From Neobacillus soli NBRC 102451 (lineage in GTDB: Bacteria; Bacillota; Bacilli; Bacillales; Cytobacillaceae), in assembly GCF_001591665.1 (NCBI RefSeq), contig NZ_BCVI01000048.1, forward strand, positions 1 to 64,000: DNA of 64,000 bases, read 5' to 3'. A program made the position numbers and the translations under genes. A model generated the notes under the pieces. It was not told the DNA's origin. It saw only the letters and a program-made list of their open reading frames with translations, and searched no databases. Positions 44,366 through 53,448 of this stretch are shown here, one piece after another. Position 1 is the first letter of the stretch. Every line of letters begins with the position of its first letter.

Positions 44366-45625
44366 ATGCAAAATTCTAAAATTAAAGTTATCGAATTATT
44401 TGCTGGTGTCGGTGGCTTCCGTTTAGGGCTCGAAAAAGCGGACCCCGAATTATTTGAAGTGGTTTGGGGTAATCAGTGGGAGCCTTCTCGTAAAGCACAA
44501 GACGCATTCGAATGTTATAAACAAAATTTTAATACTGGGATACATTCAAATGAAGATATAACTACAGTTTCAAATGAAACTTTTGTTGATTTAGAGCCAA
44601 ATTTAATTGTTGGTGGTTTTCCGTGCCAAGACTATTCTGTTGCACGTACTCTTTCTGGAGAAAAAGGCATCCAAGGTAAAAAGGGAGTTTTATTTTGGGA
44701 AATTAAACGGGTAATTGAGAATACACAACCTAAATATGTACTTTTAGAAAATGTGGATCGTCTTTTAAAATCTCCATCATCACGACGTGGTAGAGACTTT
44801 GCAGTTATGTTAGCGACATTTAGAGATTTAGATTATACGGTAGAGTGGCGGGTTATAAATGCAGCCGATTATGGATTTGCTCAGAGAAGAAGACGCGTAT
44901 TTATCTTTGCATACAAAAATGGAATTGCTTTTGAACATGCACAAAATAATTATTCTGAAAATCAGATAGTTTTTAAAGAAGGCTTCTTTGCTAAACCGTT
45001 TCAAGTTGAAAATGAACCTTATAGAAATAGAATAACTACTGTTACCTTGCCAACTGACATTGTATCACTATCTGATAATTTCTCATTTGGCTTCCATACT
45101 GCAGGATATATGAAGAACGGAATAGTTTTCACTACTCAAGTTATTCCAATAGAAGAAAAACCAACAACTTTGCGTGATATTCTTATTGATGAATCTGAAG
45201 TAGATGAAAAATTTTATTTATCTGACTCAATTATTCAAAAGTTTGAATTTCTGCGAGGTCCAAAGAAAATCGAGAGAAAAACTGCAGATGGACATGTCTA
45301 TCAATTTTCTGAAGGTGGGATGTCTCCTACAGATGATTTGGACAAGCCAGGAAGAACCATGTTAACAAGTGAAGGATCAACAAACCGAAGCACTCATATT
45401 ATTGAGGTAAATGGCCGAAAACGATTCCTGACTCCTTTAGAATGTGAACGGCTTAATGGATTTGAGGATAATTGGACAAGTAATATGTCAGACCGTATGA
45501 GATATTTTTGCATGGGTAATGCATTGGTCGTGGGATTAATAGAGCGCATGGGAAAAAGAATTGAAGAAATTGAAAAAGTAAATATCCAAACTGATGTTCA
45601 ATTAGAACTATCTTTACAAAGCTGA
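44366..45625 (+). CDS. DNA (cytosine-5) methyltransferase, Sau3AI type
   Basis: The 419-residue C5 methyltransferase has the standard motifs in order: FAGVGGFRLGLEKA (I, AdoMet), VVWGNQW (II), VGGFPCQDYSVA (IV, catalytic Cys), YVLLENVDRLL (VI, ENV), QRRRRVFIFAY (VIII), the target-recognition region (about 190-330), and RFLTPLECERLNGF and MGNALVV (IX and X). Similarity to M.Sau3AI and the neighbouring endonuclease suggest methylation of C in GATC. It protects host DNA from the enzyme encoded 80 bases downstream. Confidence 0.88.
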   Translation: MQNSKIKVIELFAGVGGFRLGLEKADPELFEVVWGNQWEPSRKAQDAFECYKQNFNTGIHSNEDITTVSNETFVDLEPNLIVGGFPCQDYSVARTLSGEKGIQGKKGVLFWEIKRVIENTQPKYVLLENVDRLLKSPSSRRGRDFAVMLATFRDLDYTVEWRVINAADYGFAQRRRRVFIFAYKNGIAFEHAQNNYSENQIVFKEGFFAKPFQVENEPYRNRITTVTLPTDIVSLSDNFSFGFHTAGYMKNGIVFTTQVIPIEEKPTTLRDILIDESEVDEKFYLSDSIIQKFEFLRGPKKIERKTADGHVYQFSEGGMSPTDDLDKPGRTMLTSEGSTNRSTHIIEVNGRKRFLTPLECERLNGFEDNWTSNMSDRMRYFCMGNALVVGLIERMGKRIEEIEKVNIQTDVQLELSLQS

Positions 45626-45705
45626 TACCTTGAGTAACAGCTTTTTTCTTTATATGTTAAAATACAAATATGTTAGTAATTGAGATCTCTGTAGGGGGTA
45701 CATCG

Positions 45706-47082
45706 ATGATATATGAAACGGAAGAGGCGCTTCTATATAAAGCAAAAGAAGCAGAAGGCAAAACTTTTGGTGAGATTGATCAAACTGGAAGAATTGCTAA
45801 TCCTAAATCTAAAGGACAACTCGGACAAATAATCGAAGAGAGCTTTTTTGGATATGAAGTAAATTCTAAGTCAGAGGCCGATTTTGCGGATTTAGGCATT
45901 GAATTAAAGGTTACTCCTCTTAAACAGAATAAAAATAATTCCATTTCTGCTAAAGAAAGATTGGTCTTAAATATCATCAACTACCATAAGGAAGTTCACA
46001 ATACATTTGAAACCTCTAGTTTTTGGACAAAGAATCAAACAATTTTACTGATGTTTTATCAATGGATTCCTGAGGTTCACCGTTCTGAGTACCAAGTGCT
46101 TAAAAGCCATCTTTTAACTTTTAATGAAGAAGATTTACATATTATTAAGAAAGATTGGGAATTCATAGTAAATAAAATTAAATTGGGGAAAGCTCATGAA
46201 CTTTCTGAAGCTGATACTATTTATTTAGGTGCATGCACGAAAGGAAAAAACAAAGATTCATTAAGAACCCAACCATTTAGCCCCATCCTCGCAATGCAAA
46301 GGGCGTATAGCTTAAAAGCTAGTTATATAACTGGCGTTGCAAGAAAAGTATTTACAAATAAAGATATGGTCTCGATTACTACTAAGCAAGAATTAAAAAG
46401 TAAAACCCTCGAAGAAATACTTCACGATAGGTTCCTTCCTTATATAGGAAAACCTCTTACACAAATCGCAAATAAAAACGGGATTAAAATTAATAAATCA
46501 AAAAGTTTTGTTGCCGATTTTGTCAGTGCATTATTAGGGATAAAAGGAACAAAACTGGATGACATTGAGGAATTCTCAAAGGCAAACATTCAATTTAAAA
46601 CAATCCGGCTTGAACCAAATGGAAAACCTAGAGAACATATGTCATTTAAAAATGTAAATTTTATGGAATGGATTAATGAAGAGTGGAGTGAGAGTTGGCT
46701 AAAGAATTATTTTGAACAAACAAAATTTCTATTTGTTATTTTTGAATTTAGAGAAACAGAAAAGGAAATTAAAAATCGTGAATTATTTTTTAAAGGCATA
46801 AAACTATGGAATTTGCCAATTTCGGAAATTCAAGGACGATTAAAAGACTTCTATTATAACCTTCAACAGCAACTGGCTTCAGGTGTTCACATTGAAATTG
46901 TATCCAAAGGAAATAAGAATGTGGCAAAGAATAATCTGCCTTCTCCGAGGACTAATGGACTTTGTCATATTCGTCCTAAAGGGAAAAATGGACAAGATAA
47001 AACCCTTTTACCGGATGGACAAATGATTGCCAAACAAGCATTTTGGCTGGATAAAGAATATATTGCATCAGTAATTGATTAA
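45706..47082 (+). CDS. Sau3AI/MutH-family restriction endonuclease
   Basis: The protein of 458 residues has a MutH-like N-terminal domain: GKTFGEIDQ, SKGQLGQIIEESFFGYE and FADLGIELKVTPL, the last giving the D...ExK catalytic core. As in Sau3AI, a second, inactive copy-like domain fills the C-terminal half (KPLTQIANKNGIKINKSKSFVADFV, and IQFKTIRLEPNGKPREHM as a degenerate core). Expected activity is cutting of unmethylated GATC. ATG at 45706 has GTAGGGGG upstream; ATG at 45670 lacks one. Confidence 0.87.
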   Translation: MIYETEEALLYKAKEAEGKTFGEIDQTGRIANPKSKGQLGQIIEESFFGYEVNSKSEADFADLGIELKVTPLKQNKNNSISAKERLVLNIINYHKEVHNTFETSSFWTKNQTILLMFYQWIPEVHRSEYQVLKSHLLTFNEEDLHIIKKDWEFIVNKIKLGKAHELSEADTIYLGACTKGKNKDSLRTQPFSPILAMQRAYSLKASYITGVARKVFTNKDMVSITTKQELKSKTLEEILHDRFLPYIGKPLTQIANKNGIKINKSKSFVADFVSALLGIKGTKLDDIEEFSKANIQFKTIRLEPNGKPREHMSFKNVNFMEWINEEWSESWLKNYFEQTKFLFVIFEFRETEKEIKNRELFFKGIKLWNLPISEIQGRLKDFYYNLQQQLASGVHIEIVSKGNKNVAKNNLPSPRTNGLCHIRPKGKNGQDKTLLPDGQMIAKQAFWLDKEYIASVID

Positions 47083-47096
47083 GAGGTGATGAATTA

Positions 47097-48254
47097 ATGG
47101 CTGGCTATATTTTTACTCTTGATAATATTAACTCATTAAATGAACTAATATTAAACCAAGTTTATAGTACAAACTTAAATATTCCTCTGTCTAATAAATG
47201 GTTAATACATCATGAGGGTACCTTCACTGATTATCTATCTATGACAGAGGGAGATAATGTTTACTTTTTTATTAAAAGAAAAATTTACGGAGTTGGTAGA
47301 CTTATAAATATCAATGGAGACTGTAAGCATTTAAATTTCCCGTGCGCTGATATTCCAATTACAGAAGACTTTTTAAACCTAAAAGACAAAATGATTCTGA
47401 ATAAATCGACATTTAATCTTGGAAATCGTTTTCTTTGCACATTTGAAAGTGCTCCACACTTTTTTAAAAATGGAATTGATATGGATGATGTACTAGCTTC
47501 GAATCCAGAAGCATTTAAAATGTTACGGGTACTATGGAAATTATCATTTATTAAAATAGATGATGTTGAAAATAAAGCATTATATGATATTATTCTCAAA
47601 ACTAATGAAAATGAAATAGCGAAACCAAAACATATTTTTATATCTTCAGAAAGCTTACATACTAGAATGAAGAGTATAATAAATCAAAGTTACAAAGTGA
47701 ATGCCAAAAATATTTTAAGCTTGGCCTCTGAAGGAACAAAAATCAGACATGAAATGGCTATCGAAGCTGGAGTAGTAGATTATATAAAAAATACCTCTGA
47801 TGGAGTTTTCGGAAAATGGGATTATTTATCACATCAAGTGGTAGCTTCACCTTTTAAACCCGTAGATTACATGGATAAAATGGATGTTTTCGGTTATCGA
47901 TTTATACCGTCGTACTCAACGATTTCCAAATATCTGACAATTGAAATAAAAAAAGATGTTGCTGATACAGAAGTAATTAATCAACTTATGAAGTACGTTG
48001 ACTGGATTAATCAAGAGTATAGTTATGGTGACTACTCGATGATTGAAGCATTTATAGTTGCTTAAGATTTCCCGGATGATGTTGTTAGGTTAAAAGAAGA
48101 GGTTGGAAAACGCACTTTTGTTAAAGGTCGTCGTCCGGCAGTTACAATGTATTGGTCAAATTTAAGATTAATAAAATATGTTTATAATGAACAGGAGAAA
48201 AATCTTGAATTTATTGAAGTGGGAATAAATTATGATGAAGTTTCCAAAAATTAA
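47097..48254 (+). pseudogene. Third gene of the Sau3AI-type cluster, in-frame TAA
   Basis: The frame codes for 322 residues to TAA at 48063 and then continues without shift for 63 codons (DFPDDVVRLKEEVGKRTFVKGRRPAV ... INYDEVSKN) to 48252. The N-terminal part looks EVE/PUA-like (SMTEGDNVYFFIKRKIYGVGRL). Residues about 255-300 resemble a NucS/DUF91-type nuclease segment (YRFIPSYSTISKYLTIEIKKD). The truncated product may still be made. AAGAGGTGATGAATT precedes ATG 14 bases after the endonuclease stop, so it belongs to that operon. Confidence 0.6.
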
Positions 48255-48770
48255 AGCAATTTAATAATTACCATCAATGTTGCACGCACGTTGTTGATAA
48301 CTGGTATATCGTTATAAGTCTTGTTTTGAGTCGATTCCATGGGGACGGTGCCGATGGCTAGGACTATCCTCACTAAAACCATGGGAACCGCCCCTGTGGC
48401 ATCTCTGCCCTAGCTTTTTACGAACTCCAAGGAAGAGGTAACATTATGGAGAATGTTGAGGCTTAATTTAACCAAATAAAATCCTTGTATAATTAATATT
48501 GGAATCGAGGATTTTTATTTTGCGTTATAAATAAATGGAATATTTAATTTGCAGTTTTAAATATGTTATACCAATATTACGGTGGATAGAATCTCATTGA
48601 AGATATCTACTATTGTAAATTGTTGGGTGTTATAATGTGTTGTAAATAATATAATTACTTATGGTAGAAATGTATTTAAAAATATTAACAGATAAAGAAA
48701 TGGACTGAGTATTGTTATGTCATAAGACTATTTCAATACCAAAATTTAGATTGTCTCTTGGGGGATTGAA
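48255..48770. other. Intergenic region between the two defence operons
   Basis: It holds a GGGGACGG repeat segment and AT-rich DNA upstream of the GHKL gene. No gene is seen. Confidence 0.5.
48337..48396. repeat. GGGAC-type repeat, copy 3
   Basis: CCATGGGGACGGTGCC and, 40 bases on, ACCATGGGAACCGCCCC form imperfect opposed arms. Confidence 0.4.
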
Positions 48771-50717
48771 ATGAAAACATATTGGAACTTTCCGGCTGCA
48801 ACAGGTGGAATGATTAATTCAATTAATAATGCTGGGCTGGAAACTTTTAGAGGTAATGCTTTGGATTCTCTAACAAGAGAAATTTGTCAAAATTCTTTAG
48901 ACGCAGTGAAGGATAAGGATAAACCGGTAGTTGTTGAGTTTAAAAGTTTTACAACACCCATAAGTATATTTCCAAATAAAGATGAGTTAGTTGGGGTTTT
49001 TGAACGTTGTAAACAAACCTGGGATGGACACAATAAAAAAAGTGAAGAGTTTATAAGAAATGCATTAACTATCCTTGAAAGTCCTGAGGTAAATTTTTTA
49101 AGAATTAGTGATTTTAATACAAGGGGTTTGGAAGGGGCAAAAGAAGGGGGACTTGGCTCGCCATGGTCTTCATTAGTAAAAGAAGCTGGTTCATCGAATA
49201 AAGAAGAAAGTTCAGGTGGGAGTTTTGGAATAGGAAAATCTGCACCATTCTTAAATTCTAGTTTAAGAACCTTATTTTATTCTTCCTTTGATATAGAGGG
49301 TTATCAATCACATATTGGTGTAGCTAATATTATGTCATTTAAGAAGGACGAAAACCAAATTACATTAGGTAATGGCTATTATACATATAATACAATTTCA
49401 TCAGCAATCCCTAGGTTATTGCATCTAGATGATGAGTTTCATAGAGAGGAAACCGGAACAGATATCTACGTTTCAGCTTTTGAACCAAAAGATGATTGGC
49501 TAGAAGAGGTGAAGAAATCAGTTCTATTTAACTTTTTTATTACAATCTTTAAAGGAAATTTGGTCGTAAAAGTAAACGATTTTGAAATCAATAATCATAA
49601 TATTGAACAGATGATTTATGAGCTGAATGACAATGAAGAAAATCGCATATTGAAGAATTATTTTAATCTCTTAGTTTCAAATAAAACAATCAAAGTCCCA
49701 TATCCAGCTATGAAATATTCAAAGGAAATTTCCTTTGAAGAGGGTGAAGCGGAATTATTTTTGCTTAACGGTGAAGATCTAAATAGAAGAGTTTTAATGA
49801 CGAGAAAAACAGGGATGCGTATTTTTGAACAAAAGAATATCAGTGGCAGCATTTCGTTTACGGGATTACTGATGATTACAGGAACAGACATGAACAATAT
49901 TTTTAAACAAATGGAGAATCCTGCTCATACAGAATGGGCCCCAGAACGATATGAGAAAGATCCAAAGGTAGCCAAAAAAATATATGCTGATTTAAGGAAA
50001 TTCATTCGAGACACAGTGAAAAATACATTTCAGGAACAAATAACAGATGAAATGGATGCTGTTGGCTTAAGTGACTTTTTACCCAATAAGGATTTAAGTT
50101 CGGCTTCTTCTACAAGTAAGTCCGAGTCGCTAAGTTCAACGATAAAAGCTATTATTACAAAACAAAAGGAACCTGATTCCCCTAAACCTACTAAGAAGAA
50201 TAAAGGTAACGAATCGGAAGATTTTGAACAGCAATTAACTGGTGAATTTGGGATTACCCCTGAAGGTGATAAAAGTGGAAATGGAACAGGGGAACATGGA
50301 AGTAGTGAAGGAACCGATGGAGCGGGTGCGACAAATTCGGGCGGAGATAAAGAATTGGATGAACTTCAGTCAGGAGAAAGGCAAAATCGTAAGGAACGAA
50401 AGCCCAGTACAAAGCCGGTCCAGATGAAACAGCGATATGTATGTATGGATAAAAATAATGGAAAATATAAATTTAATATCATTCCTGAAAAAACTTTATC
50501 TAGTGCACGCTTAGTTTTTAAAGTGGTGGGTGAGCAAAGTGATTATGACTTGCCAATTAGAAGTGCTGCTACAAATGATTTGAATGTCACAGTTGAGAAA
50601 TGGAGATCAAACACAGTAGAGCTCAATTCACTTAAGAAAAATAAGAGCTTTACCGTTAATGTTGATATTGATTACAGCGATTATTGTGTATTGGAGGTGG
50701 AACTATATGAAAATTAA
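48771..50717 (+). CDS. GHKL (MutL/MORC/Hsp90-like) ATPase, gene 1 of the GHKL trio
   Basis: The 648-residue protein has an ATP-binding Bergerat fold in the first third: LTREICQNSLDAV (N-box), FLRISDFNTRGLEGA (G1, DxxxxG-like) and SSGGSFGIGKSAPFLNS (G2), then a transducer-like region to about 400. A Ser/Lys/Gly-rich linker (about 440-560) leads to a C-terminal beta domain. GHKL ATPases of the MutL/MORC type are known as parts of restriction-like defence islands, often with Z1 and DUF6339 proteins. TTGGGGGATTGAA precedes ATG. Confidence 0.82.
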   Translation: MKTYWNFPAATGGMINSINNAGLETFRGNALDSLTREICQNSLDAVKDKDKPVVVEFKSFTTPISIFPNKDELVGVFERCKQTWDGHNKKSEEFIRNALTILESPEVNFLRISDFNTRGLEGAKEGGLGSPWSSLVKEAGSSNKEESSGGSFGIGKSAPFLNSSLRTLFYSSFDIEGYQSHIGVANIMSFKKDENQITLGNGYYTYNTISSAIPRLLHLDDEFHREETGTDIYVSAFEPKDDWLEEVKKSVLFNFFITIFKGNLVVKVNDFEINNHNIEQMIYELNDNEENRILKNYFNLLVSNKTIKVPYPAMKYSKEISFEEGEAELFLLNGEDLNRRVLMTRKTGMRIFEQKNISGSISFTGLLMITGTDMNNIFKQMENPAHTEWAPERYEKDPKVAKKIYADLRKFIRDTVKNTFQEQITDEMDAVGLSDFLPNKDLSSASSTSKSESLSSTIKAIITKQKEPDSPKPTKKNKGNESEDFEQQLTGEFGITPEGDKSGNGTGEHGSSEGTDGAGATNSGGDKELDELQSGERQNRKERKPSTKPVQMKQRYVCMDKNNGKYKFNIIPEKTLSSARLVFKVVGEQSDYDLPIRSAATNDLNVTVEKWRSNTVELNSLKKNKSFTVNVDIDYSDYCVLEVELYEN

Positions 50718-51552
50718 CTCATCCTATCCATATCCAGTTCTATATATGAATAATGACGATTACATAGAATCTAGTTTCCATACGAATATTCATGTATATG
50801 AATCGTTTGGGGAAGTAAAAGTTCGTGCCGATTTTACATTGGAGAATAGTGGTTTAACTAGTTTAATTGAGAGTGATTTAGCTGTGTATCTAATTCATAT
50901 TGAATGTCCTCAGACTAGTTTCCGAAAGACTTTCCAAACCAATAAAAAAAGTTATGATATTACCATCCCTACGAACCATTTGCGTGGGAAAATTGCCATT
51001 CATTCATTTATTCTGGCAAAAGAAAAAATAGAAACCTATCAAAATGACCTGTTAAACGAGTGGTTTAAAGATGTACCTATTTCGTTTGAAAAGGGAAATT
51101 TCCTAGCAATTGGGGATGCAATAGAAACTAATTTATTTGAAGACAATATGGAATTATTGGATTTACCTTCTATAGCAAAGGTAACGAAATCACTTAAAAA
51201 TGAATTCATGGAAGTTGATATCCATACCAATATTATTACGATTTCTCTTCCAGAATATGAATATAGCCAGTACGCAACCAATGCTAATTCAAGATTAAAA
51301 AATACCATTATATCAACAGTAATCGTCCCTGGTTTGGTATTTGTATTCTCTAAAATTAATGAAAATAGGGAAGACCTTAAAGAATATACTTGGTTTCAGG
51401 TGTTGGAAAAAATCTTTGTGGAAAATCATGTTCGAATTGAAGATGTGGGAACAGATTCACTTTCAGCACTAAAAGCTGCACAAATGGTACTAAGAAAGCC
51501 ACTAAAAACTAGTTTTGAAGAAATTGAGAAACTCAATAAACTGGAGGATTAA
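50707..51552 (+). CDS. Unknown protein, gene 2 of the GHKL trio
   Basis: The 281-residue protein has no recognised motif and no membrane helix. The first 120 residues look beta-rich (VRADFTLENSGLTSLIESDLAVYLIHIECP), the rest helical. The ATG at 50707 overlaps the end of the ATPase gene by 11 bases and has TTGGAGGTGG upstream. Tight coupling on both sides argues that it is a core part of the same system, perhaps an adaptor. Confidence 0.75.
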   Translation: MKINSSYPYPVLYMNNDDYIESSFHTNIHVYESFGEVKVRADFTLENSGLTSLIESDLAVYLIHIECPQTSFRKTFQTNKKSYDITIPTNHLRGKIAIHSFILAKEKIETYQNDLLNEWFKDVPISFEKGNFLAIGDAIETNLFEDNMELLDLPSIAKVTKSLKNEFMEVDIHTNIITISLPEYEYSQYATNANSRLKNTIISTVIVPGLVFVFSKINENREDLKEYTWFQVLEKIFVENHVRIEDVGTDSLSALKAAQMVLRKPLKTSFEEIEKLNKLED

Positions 51553-51554
51553 AG

Positions 51555-52337
51555 TTGAAATTAAAATTCATTTCGGATGAAACATTAATGGATTTAAGAA
51601 CGAACTTCGATGCGTATAAAGATCATTATTATTCCTTAGATACCAACTGGTTTGATCACTATTTTAATGAAGAGGGAAAAGTGATTGAATCAAAGATTGA
51701 GTTTGAAATGCCCTTGTTAAACATTAATGAGGACTACGCTCAAAGCGATAAGGAAAATGTAAAAATTATCTATGATTCACTGAACCATCTAACTATTTCG
51801 CAAGCAACACAGGAAAGACTATGGTCAGGGTTGGCCCATTTACAATTTAGGGATTTTTCCTACTATCGGTTGAAAAATGAATTACAAAAGAAAAACGATA
51901 CTCGGCTCAATACCGCGCTGTTTTTTAAAAATGGTAATAAACGATCACTTTTTGTCCATATACTAGCGCGATTATGGTGGGTAGGATATATGACATATGA
52001 CGATTCCAATAGGAGCAATCCATACTGGTTAACGGATTTTTTCTGTGAAAAGGATTTTTCCGCAAGATGTGTTGTATTTTTTTCTAGTAACTTTACTTCT
52101 AATCAGAATATCACTAAGGGGATCTTGAAATCGTTAATTAAACTTCAGAACATTGGAGTTTCAATTAAACGAGATCATTTTGTCCAGGCTAATAAATATT
52201 TAAATGTTGTTGGTGGAGCACTTATTTTGGATATGCTTACGACTGAAGAAATTGAGGAAATGGTTGATAAATACCTGTACAAATATTTTGGCTTAAAGAC
52301 TCACGGACAAAAGGATGAGGTAACATTATCATCATAA
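51555..52337 (+). CDS. DUF6339-like protein, gene 3 of the GHKL trio
   Basis: The 260-residue protein starts two bases after the previous stop. It resembles DUF6339 proteins by the segments TISQATQERLWSGLAHLQF, FFKNGNKRSLFVHILARLWWVGYMTYD and NPYWLTDFF. These accompany GHKL ATPases and Z1-domain proteins in defence islands, but their activity is not known. No nuclease motif is visible. Identification is from memory and moderately sure. Confidence 0.68.
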   Translation: MKLKFISDETLMDLRTNFDAYKDHYYSLDTNWFDHYFNEEGKVIESKIEFEMPLLNINEDYAQSDKENVKIIYDSLNHLTISQATQERLWSGLAHLQFRDFSYYRLKNELQKKNDTRLNTALFFKNGNKRSLFVHILARLWWVGYMTYDDSNRSNPYWLTDFFCEKDFSARCVVFFSSNFTSNQNITKGILKSLIKLQNIGVSIKRDHFVQANKYLNVVGGALILDMLTTEEIEEMVDKYLYKYFGLKTHGQKDEVTLSS

Positions 52338-52433
52338 TTATTGTAAATCACTATGAAAGAGCTACTCATGATTATGTAGCTCTTTGGTGGTTTATGCTGA
52401 TTATTTAGGACGACGGAAAAGGACTTCCAGACT

Positions 52434-52667
52434 TTAAAGCTTAAAACTTCCAAAATGTACATAGTGCTTTTCCGTTATGTATCTGTCAAAGATGGATATC
52501 TCTTTATCCCTAATATCGACACGTATTTCCTGCAGAACATCTGAATAGCCTTCAAAATAGTAGGAGTCCCCGCTACAATAATCATAGGTAATATTAGTAA
52601 AGCCGTTTTCCTTTAAAAAAGTGGTCATTTTTTTGACCATTTCTTTCTCCACTCTTTTCAAATTCAT
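52434..52667 (-). CDS. Small hypothetical protein
   Basis: The 77-residue frame reads KRVEKEMVKKMTTFLKENGF, then TYDYCSGDSYYFEGYSDVLQEIRVDIRD, an alpha-plus-beta fold-like pattern. Its start lies inside the end of the next minus-strand gene (74-base overlap), so the two may be coupled or parts of one frameshifted gene. Not recognised. Confidence 0.5.
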   Translation of the reverse strand: MNLKRVEKEMVKKMTTFLKENGFTNITYDYCSGDSYYFEGYSDVLQEIRVDIRDKEISIFDRYITEKHYVHFGSFKL

Positions 52668-52905
52668 TCTCCGGTGTTTCTTTGTTACTTAAATAAGTAA
52701 TAAACGGCTTTCCACTTTCTAATGGGTATATCCATACCTCATCAAATCCGCTGCCATTTACAAAAGGATATTTTATTTTTAGCAAATCGAGTGCAAGTTC
52801 CTCTGTTTCTGCTGTGATAAAACCCAAGACTTGAAAGTTTTCATACTCTTCTTCATTAGGCGCTATAGTAACTCCATCGGGGCAAATAATGATCCACTCC
52901 TTCAT
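52594..52905 (-). CDS. Hypothetical protein, 103 residues
   Basis: It starts KEWIIICPDGVTIAPNEEEYENFQVLGF and continues with an ELALDLLKIKYPFV helix. About the last 20 residues (FEKSGERNGQKNDHFF...) look like read-out of the overlapping frame, so the natural end may be earlier and a frameshift near 52660 is possible. It is transcribed away from MazG. Not recognised. Confidence 0.5.
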   Translation of the reverse strand: MKEWIIICPDGVTIAPNEEEYENFQVLGFITAETEELALDLLKIKYPFVNGSGFDEVWIYPLESGKPFITYLSNKETPENEFEKSGERNGQKNDHFFKGKRLY

Positions 52906-53121
52906 ATTCTATACTCCCTGTTCTATTCAAAATTTTTTGGTTTTGAATGTTCTCAATATGGTTTGGATCATCATTGACCATTTTCTTCATTCATAGTCAA
53001 GGTTTGGTGAAGAAACGTTTTATAATTTGGCGCCAATTGTAGGATAGGAAATTGATAATTTTCACAATTTGTATTTCCATTGGTTATAATAAGGTTATAA
53101 ATATTTTGGAGGTACCACAAA

Positions 53122-53448
53122 ATGCCTATTTACAACAAACTCGTTCGTGATCGGATTCCAGAAATTATTGAATCAGGTGGTAAAACTTGTTCTACCGCAA
53201 TTCTAAATAATGAAGAATACATAAAAGAACTAAAAAACAAGAGTTTTGAAGAACTTGAAGAGTATGTTAATGCCGATAATGATAAGGATGCAATTGAAGA
53301 GTTAGCAGATTTACTAGAAATTATCCACGCCCTTGCAGAATGTCATGGTGCATCAATTGAAAAAGTCGAAGAAGTTCGACAAAAGAAGGCTGCAAAGCGG
53401 GGGGCCTTTAAGGTAAAGATATTTTTAATTGAGGTTGAAGATGAGTAA
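53122..53448 (+). CDS. MazG-like nucleotide pyrophosphohydrolase
   Basis: The 108-residue protein begins PIYNKLVRDRIPEIIESGGK, the mark of the small MazG-like phosphoribosyl-ATP pyrophosphohydrolase group, with the metal-binding EELADLLEIIHALAECHG helix. It would hydrolyse nucleoside triphosphates. TTGGAGG and a promoter (TTCACA, 18 bases, TATAAT at 53085-53090) precede it. Its stop overlaps the helicase start, so it may supply a nucleotide-depleting activity to that gene's system. Confidence 0.83.
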   Translation: MPIYNKLVRDRIPEIIESGGKTCSTAILNNEEYIKELKNKSFEELEEYVNADNDKDAIEELADLLEIIHALAECHGASIEKVEEVRQKKAAKRGAFKVKIFLIEVEDE

